The position numbers were made by a program, and so were the translations under genes. The notes under the pieces were generated by a model that was given only the letters and a program-made list of their open reading frames with translations, was not told the origin of the DNA and did no database searches. DNA of 27,399 nucleotides from NCBI GenBank assembly GCA_022712235.1, contig JALAGW010000161.1:1-27399 (forward strand). Direction: 5' to 3'. Each line of letters starts with the position of its first letter. The stretch's first letter is position 1. This DNA is from Brevundimonas sp. (GTDB lineage: Bacteria > Pseudomonadota > Alphaproteobacteria > Caulobacterales > Caulobacteraceae). Below are positions 1 to 7,765 of the stretch, piece by piece.

Positions 1-387
1 CTGCCCGCCCACGCCCTGGCCGATCCCTATGGCTGGGAGCGGTCGCAGTGCAGCCCCTTCATCCGCAAGGACGAGCCGCTGGAGCATTGCCAGGCGCGGG
101 TGCGGGTGACGCTGGCCGCCGCCATGGGCGACCGGTTGCCCGAGGGCCTGCGTCCGTCCAAGGCGTTGGAGAACTGCACCCCCGGCACGGCGGCCAACGG
201 CTACGCCATGCAGTGCGGACCGCGCCCGGTCGCGGCCCTGGGCGCGCCCCCGCCGCAGGAAAAGGTCTGCGACAACCGCCCCCAGCGCACGCCCGGCGGG
301 GCCATCGCCTTCAACAGCGAGTGTCGTCCGGCGCCGGGCGAGGCGCGTGAATCGGACGGCTTGCGCATTCGCCTGGGCGGCGACTGA
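1..387 (+). CDS. Hypothetical protein, 3' part only (5' end outside window)
   Basis: The reading frame is open from base 1 and ends at a TGA at 385-387, giving about 128 residues of a protein whose start lies outside the window. I do not recognise the family. The visible part has six cysteines in short motifs (SQCSPF, EHCQAR, ENCTPG, MQCGPR, KVCDNR, SECRPA) and is rich in Pro, Ala and Arg with no membrane segment. Such paired cysteines suggest an exported, disulfide-bonded domain, but no signal peptide can be seen because the N-terminus is missing. It converges on the next gene with a 27-base gap. The first ATG in this frame (position 100) is not the real start, since coding character continues upstream of it. 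Confidence 0.6.
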   Translation: MPAHALADPYGWERSQCSPFIRKDEPLEHCQARVRVTLAAAMGDRLPEGLRPSKALENCTPGTAANGYAMQCGPRPVAALGAPPPQEKVCDNRPQRTPGGAIAFNSECRPAPGEARESDGLRIRLGGD

Positions 388-414
388 GGCCGTCTGGGGT
401 CGCTGCGACGAAAC

Positions 415-1680
415 CTAGTCGACGCTCAGAACGCCGAAGGCCGGCCTGATGCCCGCCGCCGTCTCCTGTCGGAAGAAATAGCGACCGGGATGGAGGAAGA
501 AAGTCGCCTGTGTCGCGCCCGGCGCCAGCAGATAGTGGTCGGCGGGCGGGCCTGCCGTCCCCTCCTGCAGGGGCAGGGCCTGCACCAGCACCAGTTCGTC
601 CAGAGGCGGGACCGAAATCGCGACGCGTCGGCGCTCAGGATCCGCCGCCAGCCAGCCGGGGCGACCCGCGCCCGGAGCCAGGCGGGGATGAAAGCCCGAA
701 AGATCCATCTTTCCGACATAGGCGGGCGAGGCCACGATCTCGCCCGCTCGCGACACCACGATGGGCTTGTCAGGCGCAAAACGGTCCAGAACAGCCGCCA
801 CATGCGGCGCATCGTTTTCAGACGCGATCGCCGGCCAGTTCATCGACTGCTCGATCGTCAGCGGATCAATGCCGGTCTTGGCCTTGAGACGCGCGGCGAA
901 CCAGGTTCCGCCTCGGCCCGGCTTCTCAAGCGCATGGCTGTAGCCGACAAAGACAAAGACGCGCGCTTCGGGATGGCCGGACAGGATGTTGGCGATCAGG
1001 TTGTCGGCCTGGGCCTCTTCCCGAGCGGCGATACGCAATGCGCCATCGGCGTCGTCAGGCGCGTTCTGATCGAAGCGTTGCTCATAGTCCGCGAAGCGAT
1101 AGCCTAGCCGCGCCGCTTCCCGGACCATTTCAGCGAAGACGGGATCATGGGTGTAGTAGCCGTAGCTGGACAGAAACGGCGCGCCCCTGACGTAGCTGCT
1201 TATCCGGACATGGGGGTCAGGCTGCGGCGATGTGAAGGTCTCCGCCGCGAACCAGTCATACCCGAGCGGGCGCAGCGCGCGCATCACCCGAGCGGCGAAG
1301 GCGCGATGCCCCGACACATTATGCGCCTCGTTAAGGATGACGATGCGCGTGTCGCGCGCGGCCTCCACGATGGCCTCGATCGCATCGCGCGCCACGGCGT
1401 CATCGAGATCGGGACGAGCGAGCGAAGGATGCGGGGGGCGCTCCATCATCCCGACGGCGGTGGCTTCGTCGCCCAAAAAGGACGCGAACTGGCTCAGTAT
1501 CTGGCGCGCCGCCTCATCCCCGGCTTCCGCCTTCGCCTTCAGCTCCAGATAGGTCGGCAGGTAGCGCCCCTCGGCGTAGAAGCGATCATTGCTCGACAAG
1601 GCTTCCTGTGAAATCGCCGGCGCCCCATGGGCAAACCCCAGACCGGCGGCCGCCAACAAAACAGATCGACGCGGCACCAT
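415..1680 (-). CDS. EreA/ChaN-like (TIKI-fold) exported protein
   Basis: The product is about 421 residues. The N-terminus carries a twin-arginine-like signal (MVPRRSVLLAAAGLGFAHG), so it is probably exported. The core has ILNEAHNVSGH followed by GYDWFAAETF near residues 115-150 and VFVGYSHALE near residue 250. These acidic/His motifs are typical of the erythromycin esterase/ChaN/TIKI superfamily (metal-dependent hydrolase or haem-binding folds). A C-terminal region of roughly 120 residues ends in a beta-rich segment (HPGRYFFRQETAAGIRP). Substrate is unknown. An in-frame GTG at 1701 would add seven residues, but the ATG at 1680 sits directly before the signal peptide with a G-rich stretch upstream, so I prefer it. 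Resistance should not be inferred from the EreA resemblance alone. Confidence 0.65.
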   Translation of the reverse strand: MVPRRSVLLAAAGLGFAHGAPAISQEALSSNDRFYAEGRYLPTYLELKAKAEAGDEAARQILSQFASFLGDEATAVGMMERPPHPSLARPDLDDAVARDAIEAIVEAARDTRIVILNEAHNVSGHRAFAARVMRALRPLGYDWFAAETFTSPQPDPHVRISSYVRGAPFLSSYGYYTHDPVFAEMVREAARLGYRFADYEQRFDQNAPDDADGALRIAAREEAQADNLIANILSGHPEARVFVFVGYSHALEKPGRGGTWFAARLKAKTGIDPLTIEQSMNWPAIASENDAPHVAAVLDRFAPDKPIVVSRAGEIVASPAYVGKMDLSGFHPRLAPGAGRPGWLAADPERRRVAISVPPLDELVLVQALPLQEGTAGPPADHYLLAPGATQATFFLHPGRYFFRQETAAGIRPAFGVLSVD

Positions 1681-1715
1681 GGCCCAACCCCATCCCGACA
1701 CTTCACATGACGGTC

Positions 1716-1743
1716 AGCCTAGAGGGTTCATAAAGCTTGGCAA
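1716..1743 (-). promoter_or_regulatory. Possible housekeeping promoter for the EreA/ChaN-like gene
   Basis: On the minus strand TTGCCA (1743-1738) is followed after 16 bases by TAGGCT (1721-1716), about 35 bases upstream of the ATG at 1680. This is a fair -35 and a weak -10 for a sigma-70-type promoter, judged by eye only. Confidence 0.3.
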
Positions 1744-1775
1744 TAAAAAGCGCCCGCAGGCACGAGAGGGACATG

Positions 1776-1808
1776 AAAAGGCCGCCGCCCCCATCGGGAG
1801 CGGCGGCC
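1776..1808 (-). terminator. Rho-independent terminator of the csbD-like gene
   Basis: A perfect 9-bp GC stem (GGCCGCCGC at 1780-1788 with GCGGCGGCC at 1800-1808) is followed on the minus strand by TTTT (1779-1776). It lies 20 bases past the stop of the CsbD gene. Confidence 0.8.
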
Positions 1809-1827
1809 CGATCGGTGCAAACAGAGG

Positions 1828-2010
1828 CTAGTTACGCTTGTCGCGCAGGGTGTCCTTCAGGCCGCCGACGGCGTTCTGGACCTTGCCGGCGACCTGATCG
1901 GCGCGGCCTTCGGCCTTCAGCTTTTCGTCGCCGGTCAGCTTGCCGGCGGCTTCCTTGATCTTGCCGCCGATGTTCTTGGCGGCGCCTTCGACACGGTCAT
2001 GATCAGGCAT
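1828..2010 (-). CDS. CsbD family general stress protein
   Basis: This 60-residue, highly charged Lys/Glu/Ala/Gly protein has the CsbD family layout: DRVEGAAKNIGGKIKEAAGK followed by LTGDEKLKAEGRADQVAGKV and a short tail. Family members are small soluble proteins that accumulate under general stress; their biochemical activity is not known. The ATG at 2010 has an AGAGGG ribosome site nine bases upstream. The gene has its own terminator and an EcfG-like promoter upstream, so it appears to be a single-gene unit. That fits the usual control of csbD homologues by the general stress response in alphaproteobacteria. Confidence 0.9.
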   Translation of the reverse strand: MPDHDRVEGAAKNIGGKIKEAAGKLTGDEKLKAEGRADQVAGKVQNAVGGLKDTLRDKRN

Positions 2011-2060
2011 GGGAACCCTCTGTGCTGACGCCGTCGGAGGGACGGCGCTTCGACAGAAAC

Positions 2061-2085
2061 AACCGTTCCCGGCCGAGGTTGTTCC
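2061..2085 (-). promoter_or_regulatory. EcfG (general-stress sigma) type promoter of csbD
   Basis: On the minus strand GGAAC (2085-2081) is followed after 16 bases by GGTT (2064-2061). The alphaproteobacterial EcfG/SigT consensus is GGAAC-N16/17-CGTT, so one -10 base differs. It lies about 50 bases upstream of the CsbD start, directly after the Nudix stop codon. Confidence 0.6.
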
Positions 2086-2532
2086 CTAGACCTGAGCGCG
2101 CAACCACTTGGCTACGGCCCAGGCATGAGCCTCGTGGCGCAGGCGAGAGACGGCCTCCAGGGGGTCCAGCCAGACCAGTTCATGATCGGCCTCGCACTGG
2201 GTGGAGGCGTCGAAACCGGCCAGGCGCACGGTCCAGAAACCGCCAGCGTTGTTGACGGGCGAGCCGTCGGTGCGCTGGAAATACTGGGCGGCCTCGGTCA
2301 GACGATCCTCGGGCTGGACGATCAGGCCCGTCTCCTCGGCGAACTCACGCACCAGGGCCTGCTGCTCGCTTTCCTCGCCGTCGACGGCGCCGCCGGGCAG
2401 GTCGAAATAGCTGCCCTCGCCGCGATCCACACGCACGCAGGCCAGTTTACCGTCTTTGGCGACCAGACCGAAGGCGGCGGGGCGGTGGAGGTAGTCGAGG
2501 CCCGGACGGGCCGTTCCAAACTGAAGCTTCAT
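2086..2532 (-). CDS. Nudix hydrolase
   Basis: The 148-residue protein contains a complete Nudix box matching GX5EX7REUXEEXGU: GAVDGEE, then seven residues, then REFAEETGL (about residues 47-69). The family hydrolyses nucleoside diphosphates linked to another moiety, using a divalent metal held by the box glutamates. The substrate cannot be told from sequence. A TTG codon at 2535 lies one codon upstream, but the ATG at 2532 is the likelier start. It lies 39 bases after the receiver/kinase gene on the same strand, so it could be read through from the signalling block; no terminator is visible between them. Confidence 0.9.
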   Translation of the reverse strand: MKLQFGTARPGLDYLHRPAAFGLVAKDGKLACVRVDRGEGSYFDLPGGAVDGEESEQQALVREFAEETGLIVQPEDRLTEAAQYFQRTDGSPVNNAGGFWTVRLAGFDASTQCEADHELVWLDPLEAVSRLRHEAHAWAVAKWLRAQV

Positions 2533-2571
2533 CAAGCCAGACTAACGCGCGGTCGAGCCGATGCGAAAGAC

Positions 2572-3615
2572 CTAAAGATCAAAGACCAGCTGCGCCCGGA
2601 CGCCGGGGTGATCGGCGTCGAACTGCACCGCCGAGCGCAGGCCCCCGGCCATGGCGGACACGATCTTGGACCCCAGGCCGGTGCCCTTGGGAACCCCGTC
2701 GCCCAGACCCGGTCCGTCATCCTCGACGGTCAGGACGGCGCGTCCCTCGGCGACGTTTTCCAGCACCACGCGGATCTCGCCCCCCTCGCCCGGCGCATAG
2801 GCGTATTTGACGGCGTTGGTGACCAGTTCGGTGACGATGACGCCCAGGGAAACGGCCTGATCCGTCGTCACGCGCATGGGTTCGGCGCGCAGGCTCAGAC
2901 GCGGCGAGGCCTCGCCCTCTCCCGCGCCAGGGCCGACCGATTTGCCCAGCTCCTCGACCAGACCGATCAGGTATTCGTCCATCGCCACCGTGGCGAGGTC
3001 GGACGAGGTGTAGAGGCGGCGGTGGACATGGGCCACGGCCTCGATCCGCACCTGGGCCTCGCGCAGGGCCGAGCGCGCGCCCTCGTCCGCCAGTTGGCGC
3101 AATTGCAGAGAGATGAAGCTGGACACCAGTTGCAGCGAGTTGCCGACGCGATGATTGACCTCGCGCAGCATGGCCTCGGCGCGGTCGCGGGCCAGGCGGA
3201 CCTCTTCCTGCGCCAACTCGTTCTCGCGCTCCAGACGGCGGCGCAGCAGGGCGTCCTCAATGGCCGAGCGAAGCAGGGCGGTGAAGTCCTCGGACACGTC
3301 CTTGATGACATAGTCGGCGGCGCCGGCGCGCAGGGCGGCCACGGCGATCCGCCCGTCCTGGGCCCCGGTGACATAGACCACCGGCGGAGGGCTGGGCAGG
3401 TCGAGGATGTCGGGCAGGACGTCCAGCCCCTCGCGGCCCGGCATGTAATGGTCCAGGGCGCAGACGTCGAACGCCTCCGCCCGCAGGGCGGCGTAGCCGG
3501 CGTCCGCATCGGGGGCGCAGGTCACCTCATAGCCGTGACGGCCCAGTTCCTTCTGGACCAGTCGCGACAGGCCGCGGTCGTCGTCGATGTAGAGCAGGCG
3601 GATAGGAGCGCTCAA
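2572..3615 (-). CDS. Response-regulator/HisKA_2 hybrid histidine kinase
   Basis: This soluble 347-residue protein has an N-terminal receiver (acidic cluster D11-D13, phospho-acceptor D55 in CALDHYMPG, K105) joined by a coiled linker (about 120-150) to a kinase. The kinase has the HisKA_2 phospho-site motif EVNHRVGNSLQ (H155), an N-box (TELVTNAVKYA, N267), DDGPGL and GTGLGSKIV. It has the HRVxN histidine of HWE/HisKA_2 kinases, but I do not see the HWE-specific WxE, so HisKA_2 is the better label. The start is a TTG that overlaps the upstream TGA as TTGA, implying translational coupling. With the receiver first, it probably takes a phosphate and changes its own kinase activity; its target is unknown. 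Confidence 0.88.
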   Translation of the reverse strand: MSAPIRLLYIDDDRGLSRLVQKELGRHGYEVTCAPDADAGYAALRAEAFDVCALDHYMPGREGLDVLPDILDLPSPPPVVYVTGAQDGRIAVAALRAGAADYVIKDVSEDFTALLRSAIEDALLRRRLERENELAQEEVRLARDRAEAMLREVNHRVGNSLQLVSSFISLQLRQLADEGARSALREAQVRIEAVAHVHRRLYTSSDLATVAMDEYLIGLVEELGKSVGPGAGEGEASPRLSLRAEPMRVTTDQAVSLGVIVTELVTNAVKYAYAPGEGGEIRVVLENVAEGRAVLTVEDDGPGLGDGVPKGTGLGSKIVSAMAGGLRSAVQFDADHPGVRAQLVFDL

Positions 3616-4034
3616 ATCTCGGGCGCCTGCATGACGGAGAGGAAGAGGCCCAGCTGCTGGATGGCGCCGGCGAAGGCTTCATAGTCCACTGGCTTGGTGA
3701 TGTAGACGTTGCAGCCCAGATCGTAACACCGCTGGATTTCGACCTTGTCGTCGGTCGTGGTCAGGATGACCACCGGGGCGCGGCGCAGGCGCTCGTCCGA
3801 CTTCACCTTCTCCAGGATGTCGGTACCCGACATGTCCGGCAGGTTGAGGTCCAGCAGGATCAGCAGCGGCCCCTGGGCGCGCACCTCGTCGCTGAACAGG
3901 TAGTCGAGAGCCGAAGCCCCGTGATCGAAATGAACGATGTCGTTGGCGATATTGGCGCGGCGAATGTTCTTTTCGATGAGCTTGGCGTGGCCATGGTCGT
4001 CCTCGACCATGACGATCTTCACGGAGTGGCTCAT
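3612..4034 (-). CDS. Single-domain response regulator (Rcp1-like)
   Basis: The protein is 140 residues and is a receiver domain only: acidic pocket EDD (11-13), phospho-acceptor D62 in LDLNLPDMSG, T92 in ILTTTDD and K114 in ITKPVDY. It has no output domain. The YLFSDE segment and the long alpha1-beta2 region resemble Rcp1-type regulators that partner phytochrome-like kinases. Its ATG overlaps the stop of the upstream CHASE3 kinase (ATGA), and its own stop overlaps the start of the next kinase. The three genes therefore form a coupled unit, and it probably carries phosphate from the CHASE3 kinase. Confidence 0.9.
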   Translation of the reverse strand: MSHSVKIVMVEDDHGHAKLIEKNIRRANIANDIVHFDHGASALDYLFSDEVRAQGPLLILLDLNLPDMSGTDILEKVKSDERLRRAPVVILTTTDDKVEIQRCYDLGCNVYITKPVDYEAFAGAIQQLGLFLSVMQAPEI

Positions 4035-5563
4035 AGATGGTCTCCCGCTTCCCCCGGCACGATCAATCGTGTGGGGAATTTCAGATGGAATGTCGAGCCC
4101 TGTCCCGGCTGGGACTCCAGGGTGATGCCGCCTCCCAGACGGCGCACGCTGTTGCGGACAAAGGCCAGCCCCAGGCCCTCGCCCGGCATGTCCTGCTTCC
4201 CGGCGCGGCGGAACAGTTCAAAGATGCGTTCGTGGTCGCGTTCGGACACGCCGCGCCCGTTGTCGATGATGCGGTAGTGAAGCCGGCCGTCGTCCGCCGT
4301 TTCGCCTTCCACCACGATCCGGATCGGTCGGCCGGGTTCCCGATACTTGACGGCGTTGTCCAGCAGGTTGCCGAAGATCTGCTCGATCGACAGCCGGTCG
4401 CTCTCCAGCACGGGCAGGTCGCGCACGACGATCTCGCCGTCAGCCTCGCTGACCTGATGGTGCAGGCTGTCGGCGATGGACTGGACCAAGTCCGTCATGG
4501 GCAGGACCTCCGGAACCAGAGCCCGACGACCTTCGCGCGACAGCTTGAGGATGGCGTTGATCAGCCGGTCCATCTTGGCGGTCGAGGCGCGGATGAAGCC
4601 GACGGCCTCGGGCACGTCCTCGCGCACGGCGCGGATCGCCTCGGGCTCGATGGCGTCGGGGTGGGTCTGGGCCAGGGTGGTCAGCTGATGGTCGAAGATC
4701 TTGCCGACCTGCTCCAGCTCGGAGGTGTAGCCCATGACGTTGACCAGCGGCGACCGCAGGTCGTGACTGACGATATAGGCGAAGCGCTGGATTTCCTCGT
4801 TGGCGCGGGTCAGCTCGGCGGTGCGGTCGAGGACCTGGTTTTCCAGCCCGGCGTTGACCCGGTCCAGCTCCAGGTGGGCCGCCTCGATCTCCTCGACGTA
4901 GCGCCGCACCAGCCAGACGCTGATGCCCGCCAGGATCAGGATCAGGACGGCGGCCAGGGCGTTGACCGACACGGTCACCGCTGACGCCCGCTCGGACTGA
5001 CGCGTGCGCTCGACCAGGCGCCGGGCCTCGATCGCGTCGATGGCGGTCAGCTCGACCCGCATCTGATCCATCAGGGTCTTGCCCTGACCGCTGCGGATCA
5101 GGGACACCGCCTCGCCGATCCGCCCCATGCGGGTCAGGGCTATGGTGTTGTCCATCAGGGTCATGCGTTGCTGATACAGCCCCCGCACGCGGGCCAGCCG
5201 TGGAGTCAGCTCCGGGTCGCCGTCGGCCAGCCCATCCAGCCGCGACAGGACGTCGGGCAGTTCCGCCACCGCCCTGGCGTGCACGCTCAGATACTCGGGC
5301 CGCGCCGTCAGCATGAAGCCACGCTGGCCGGTTTCGGCGTCAACCAGAAGGCTGAGCATGTCCTTGGCCGCCAGACGGACCTGCTGGCTGTGATCGACCG
5401 TGTCGTTATAGGCCGTCGTCCGCTGGATCATGACGAAGGTGGCCGCGTTCACCGCCAGCAGCAGCAGGATGGCCAAGGCCAACAGGGCGATGATCGAACG
5501 ACTGAGGGTCGGCGTGCGCAGGAAGGCACCAAGGGTCCGCAGGGCCGGCCGAATTCGTTTCAT
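4031..5563 (-). CDS. CHASE3-domain membrane sensor histidine kinase
   Basis: The 510-residue protein has a membrane segment at about 23-46, a periplasmic CHASE3 sensor domain (about 50-190; note VDAETGQRGFMLTARPEYL), a second membrane segment (about 196-219) and a coiled coil to 260. A HisKA domain follows with FAYIVSHDLRSPL (H267), then a HATPase with N-box FGNLLDNAVKY (N403), DNGRG (434-438) and GEGLGLAF (461-468). The kinase half resembles phytochrome-type kinases. The ligand is unknown. It starts 55 bases after flhA on the same strand with no terminator between, so it may be partly transcribed with the flagellar operon. Confidence 0.92.
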   Translation of the reverse strand: MKRIRPALRTLGAFLRTPTLSRSIIALLALAILLLLAVNAATFVMIQRTTAYNDTVDHSQQVRLAAKDMLSLLVDAETGQRGFMLTARPEYLSVHARAVAELPDVLSRLDGLADGDPELTPRLARVRGLYQQRMTLMDNTIALTRMGRIGEAVSLIRSGQGKTLMDQMRVELTAIDAIEARRLVERTRQSERASAVTVSVNALAAVLILILAGISVWLVRRYVEEIEAAHLELDRVNAGLENQVLDRTAELTRANEEIQRFAYIVSHDLRSPLVNVMGYTSELEQVGKIFDHQLTTLAQTHPDAIEPEAIRAVREDVPEAVGFIRASTAKMDRLINAILKLSREGRRALVPEVLPMTDLVQSIADSLHHQVSEADGEIVVRDLPVLESDRLSIEQIFGNLLDNAVKYREPGRPIRIVVEGETADDGRLHYRIIDNGRGVSERDHERIFELFRRAGKQDMPGEGLGLAFVRNSVRRLGGGITLESQPGQGSTFHLKFPTRLIVPGEAGDHL

Positions 5564-5618
5564 GGCCGCCAGCTTATCGACCCAACCCCTTGAGTCCAGT
5601 CGTTAACCTCGAAGTCGA

Positions 5619-7718
5619 TCAGACGGTGCCGACGGTGCGCAGGCGGGCCTTGGGATGGACCTCGTTCTGGCTCATCACCACGGTCTGGCCGCGGAAACGC
5701 TCGATGATGGAGCGGACATAGGGGCGGACCTGGGGTCCGGTCAGCAGGACCGGGTTCTCGCCCGCCATGGCGGCGCGCTCGAAGGTGTCGCGCACTCCCC
5801 GGATGAAGTCCTGCAGGCGGCTGGGGGCCATGGCCAGCTGCTTGTCCTCGCCGGGGCCGATCAGGCTCTCGGCGAAGGCCTGCTCCCAGTCCGGCGAAAG
5901 GGTGACGATGGGCAGGGCACCGTCGTCGCCGCGGTTGGCCCAGCACAGCTGACGCGCCAGGCGGGTGCGGACGTGCTCGACCAGGGTAGTGACGCTGGTG
6001 GTGTGGGGCGCGGCCTCGGCCAGGCCTTCGAGAATGGCGGGCAGGTCGCGGATCGAGACCTTTTCGCGCAGCAGGCTTTGCAGCACGCGTTGCAGGGTGG
6101 TGACGGTGACCACGCCGGGGATCAGTTCCTCGACCAGCTTCTTCTCTTCGCCGTTCAGTTCGTTGAGCAGCTTCTGCACCTCGGCGTAGGACAGCAGCTC
6201 GGCCATGTTCTCCTTGAGGATCTCGGTCAGATGCGTGGTCAGCACCGTCGAGGGATCGACCAGGGTGTAACCGCGGAAGGTCGCCTCTTCGCGCAGGGAT
6301 TCGTCGATCCAGGTGGCGGGCAGGCCAAAGGCGGGTTCGCGCGTGTGCTCTCCGGGCAGTTCGACCTGACGGCCGGCCGGGTCCATGGCCATCAGCGACG
6401 ACAGGCGCACCTCGCCGGCCCCGGCCTCCATCTCCTTGATGCGGATGGCGTAGCCCTGATTGGGCAGGCGCATGTTGTCGAGGATGCGCACGCTGGGCAT
6501 GACGAAGCCGTATTCCTGAGCCAGCGAACGGCGCAGGGCGCGGATCTGATCGGTCAGGCGGCGGCCTTCGAGATCATTGATCAGCGACAGCAGGGCGTAG
6601 CCCAGCTCGATCTTGACCTCGTCGATGGTCAGGGCGGTGGAGATCGGCTCCTCGACGTCCTCCTTGGGCTTGGCGTCGACGACCTCGACCGGCGCCGGTT
6701 TGAGCCGGTCGCGACCCAGCTTCCAGGCCATGAAGCCCGAGCCCAGGGCCAGGGCGGCGAAGGGGATCAGCGGCATGCCGGGGATCAGGCCGATCAGGCC
6801 CGCCGCCCCGGAGACGACGCCCAGACTGACCGGATTGGTCGCCAGCTGGTTGACCAGGGCCTTGTCCGCCGAACCCTCGACGCCGGCCTTCGACACCAGG
6901 AAGCCGGCGGCGACCGAGACGATGATGGCCGGGATCTGGGTCACCAGACCGTCGCCGACGGTCAGCTGGACGTAGGTGTTGGCCGCCTCGCCCACCGGCA
7001 TGCCATGCTGCGTCACCCCGATCAGCAGGCCGCCGATGGCGTTGATGAAGGTGATGATCAGACCGGCCACGGCGTCGCCGCGCACGAACTTGGAGGCGCC
7101 GTCCATGGCCCCGAAGAAGGTGGATTCCTGCTCCAGTTCCTTACGGCGCAGCTTGGCCTGGTCCTCGTTGATCAGGCCCGACGACAGGTCGGCGTCGATG
7201 GCCATCTGCTTGCCCGGCATGGAGTCCAGGGTGAAGCGGGCCGAGACCTCGGCGATACGGGTCGAACCCTTGGTGATGACGACGAAGTTCACCACCAGGA
7301 TGATGGCGAAGATGATCACCCCGATGATGAAGTTGCCGCCCATCATCAGCTCGCCGAAGGCGTTGATGACCTGACCGGCGCTGTCGTGGCCTTCCTGACC
7401 GTGGGTCAGGATCAGGCGCGTCGAGGCCAGGTTGAGGCCCAGACGATACAGGGTCGAGACCAGCAGGACCGTGGGGAAGATGGCGAAGTCCAGCGGCCGC
7501 TTCATCATCACGGCCGTCATCAGGATCAGCACGCTGGACACCAGCGAGATCGCCAGCAGCAGATCCAGAAGCATCTTCGGGATCGGCAGGATCAGCAGCA
7601 TGATCACCGCGATCACGCCGACCGCCAGCCCCACGTCGCCGCGCAGCAGCCAGCCGAGCGCATCGCGCCCGGTGGGGCGCGCGTAGCCGTCCTTCATCAG
7701 GATCGGCGCATCAGCCAT
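5619..7718 (-). CDS. flhA: Flagellar export gate protein FlhA
   Basis: This 699-residue protein is the usual FlhA length. The N-terminal half holds about eight hydrophobic segments and the FHIPEP family signature region (RLGLNLASTRLIL; GDAVAGLIITFINAIGG). The C-terminal half (about 350-699) is the cytosolic docking domain for export substrates. FlhA is part of the type III export gate in the flagellar base and works with FlhB, FliPQR and the ATPase complex. It is the Caulobacter FlbF/LcrD homologue. It follows the beta-lactamase gene by 47 bases, and I see no strong ribosome site or clear promoter in that gap. No truncation or frameshift is visible. Confidence 0.97.
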   Translation of the reverse strand: MADAPILMKDGYARPTGRDALGWLLRGDVGLAVGVIAVIMLLILPIPKMLLDLLLAISLVSSVLILMTAVMMKRPLDFAIFPTVLLVSTLYRLGLNLASTRLILTHGQEGHDSAGQVINAFGELMMGGNFIIGVIIFAIILVVNFVVITKGSTRIAEVSARFTLDSMPGKQMAIDADLSSGLINEDQAKLRRKELEQESTFFGAMDGASKFVRGDAVAGLIITFINAIGGLLIGVTQHGMPVGEAANTYVQLTVGDGLVTQIPAIIVSVAAGFLVSKAGVEGSADKALVNQLATNPVSLGVVSGAAGLIGLIPGMPLIPFAALALGSGFMAWKLGRDRLKPAPVEVVDAKPKEDVEEPISTALTIDEVKIELGYALLSLINDLEGRRLTDQIRALRRSLAQEYGFVMPSVRILDNMRLPNQGYAIRIKEMEAGAGEVRLSSLMAMDPAGRQVELPGEHTREPAFGLPATWIDESLREEATFRGYTLVDPSTVLTTHLTEILKENMAELLSYAEVQKLLNELNGEEKKLVEELIPGVVTVTTLQRVLQSLLREKVSIRDLPAILEGLAEAAPHTTSVTTLVEHVRTRLARQLCWANRGDDGALPIVTLSPDWEQAFAESLIGPGEDKQLAMAPSRLQDFIRGVRDTFERAAMAGENPVLLTGPQVRPYVRSIIERFRGQTVVMSQNEVHPKARLRTVGTV

Positions 7719-7765
7719 GGCGGCAAGTGAAGATCATCCCGCCTGATGACAGGATTCGCCGGGTC

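Noticed and set aside
2125..3684. A 519-codon plus-strand open frame opposite the Nudix and kinase genes
   Set aside because: It is Gly/His/Asp/Gln-rich shadow sequence typical of the antisense strand of GC-rich genes. It spans three well-recognised minus-strand genes and has no domain signal.
5655..7730. A 691-codon plus-strand open frame opposite flhA
   Set aside because: The translation is low-complexity (H, D, Q, G rich) and lies wholly antisense to an unmistakable flhA. Long antisense frames are expected at this GC content.
7719..7765. A separate flhA promoter, as reported for flbF in Caulobacter
   Set aside because: The 47-base gap has no TTAA pair, sigma-54 GG-GC pattern or clear -35/-10 on the minus strand. 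One could lie within bla, but I see none.
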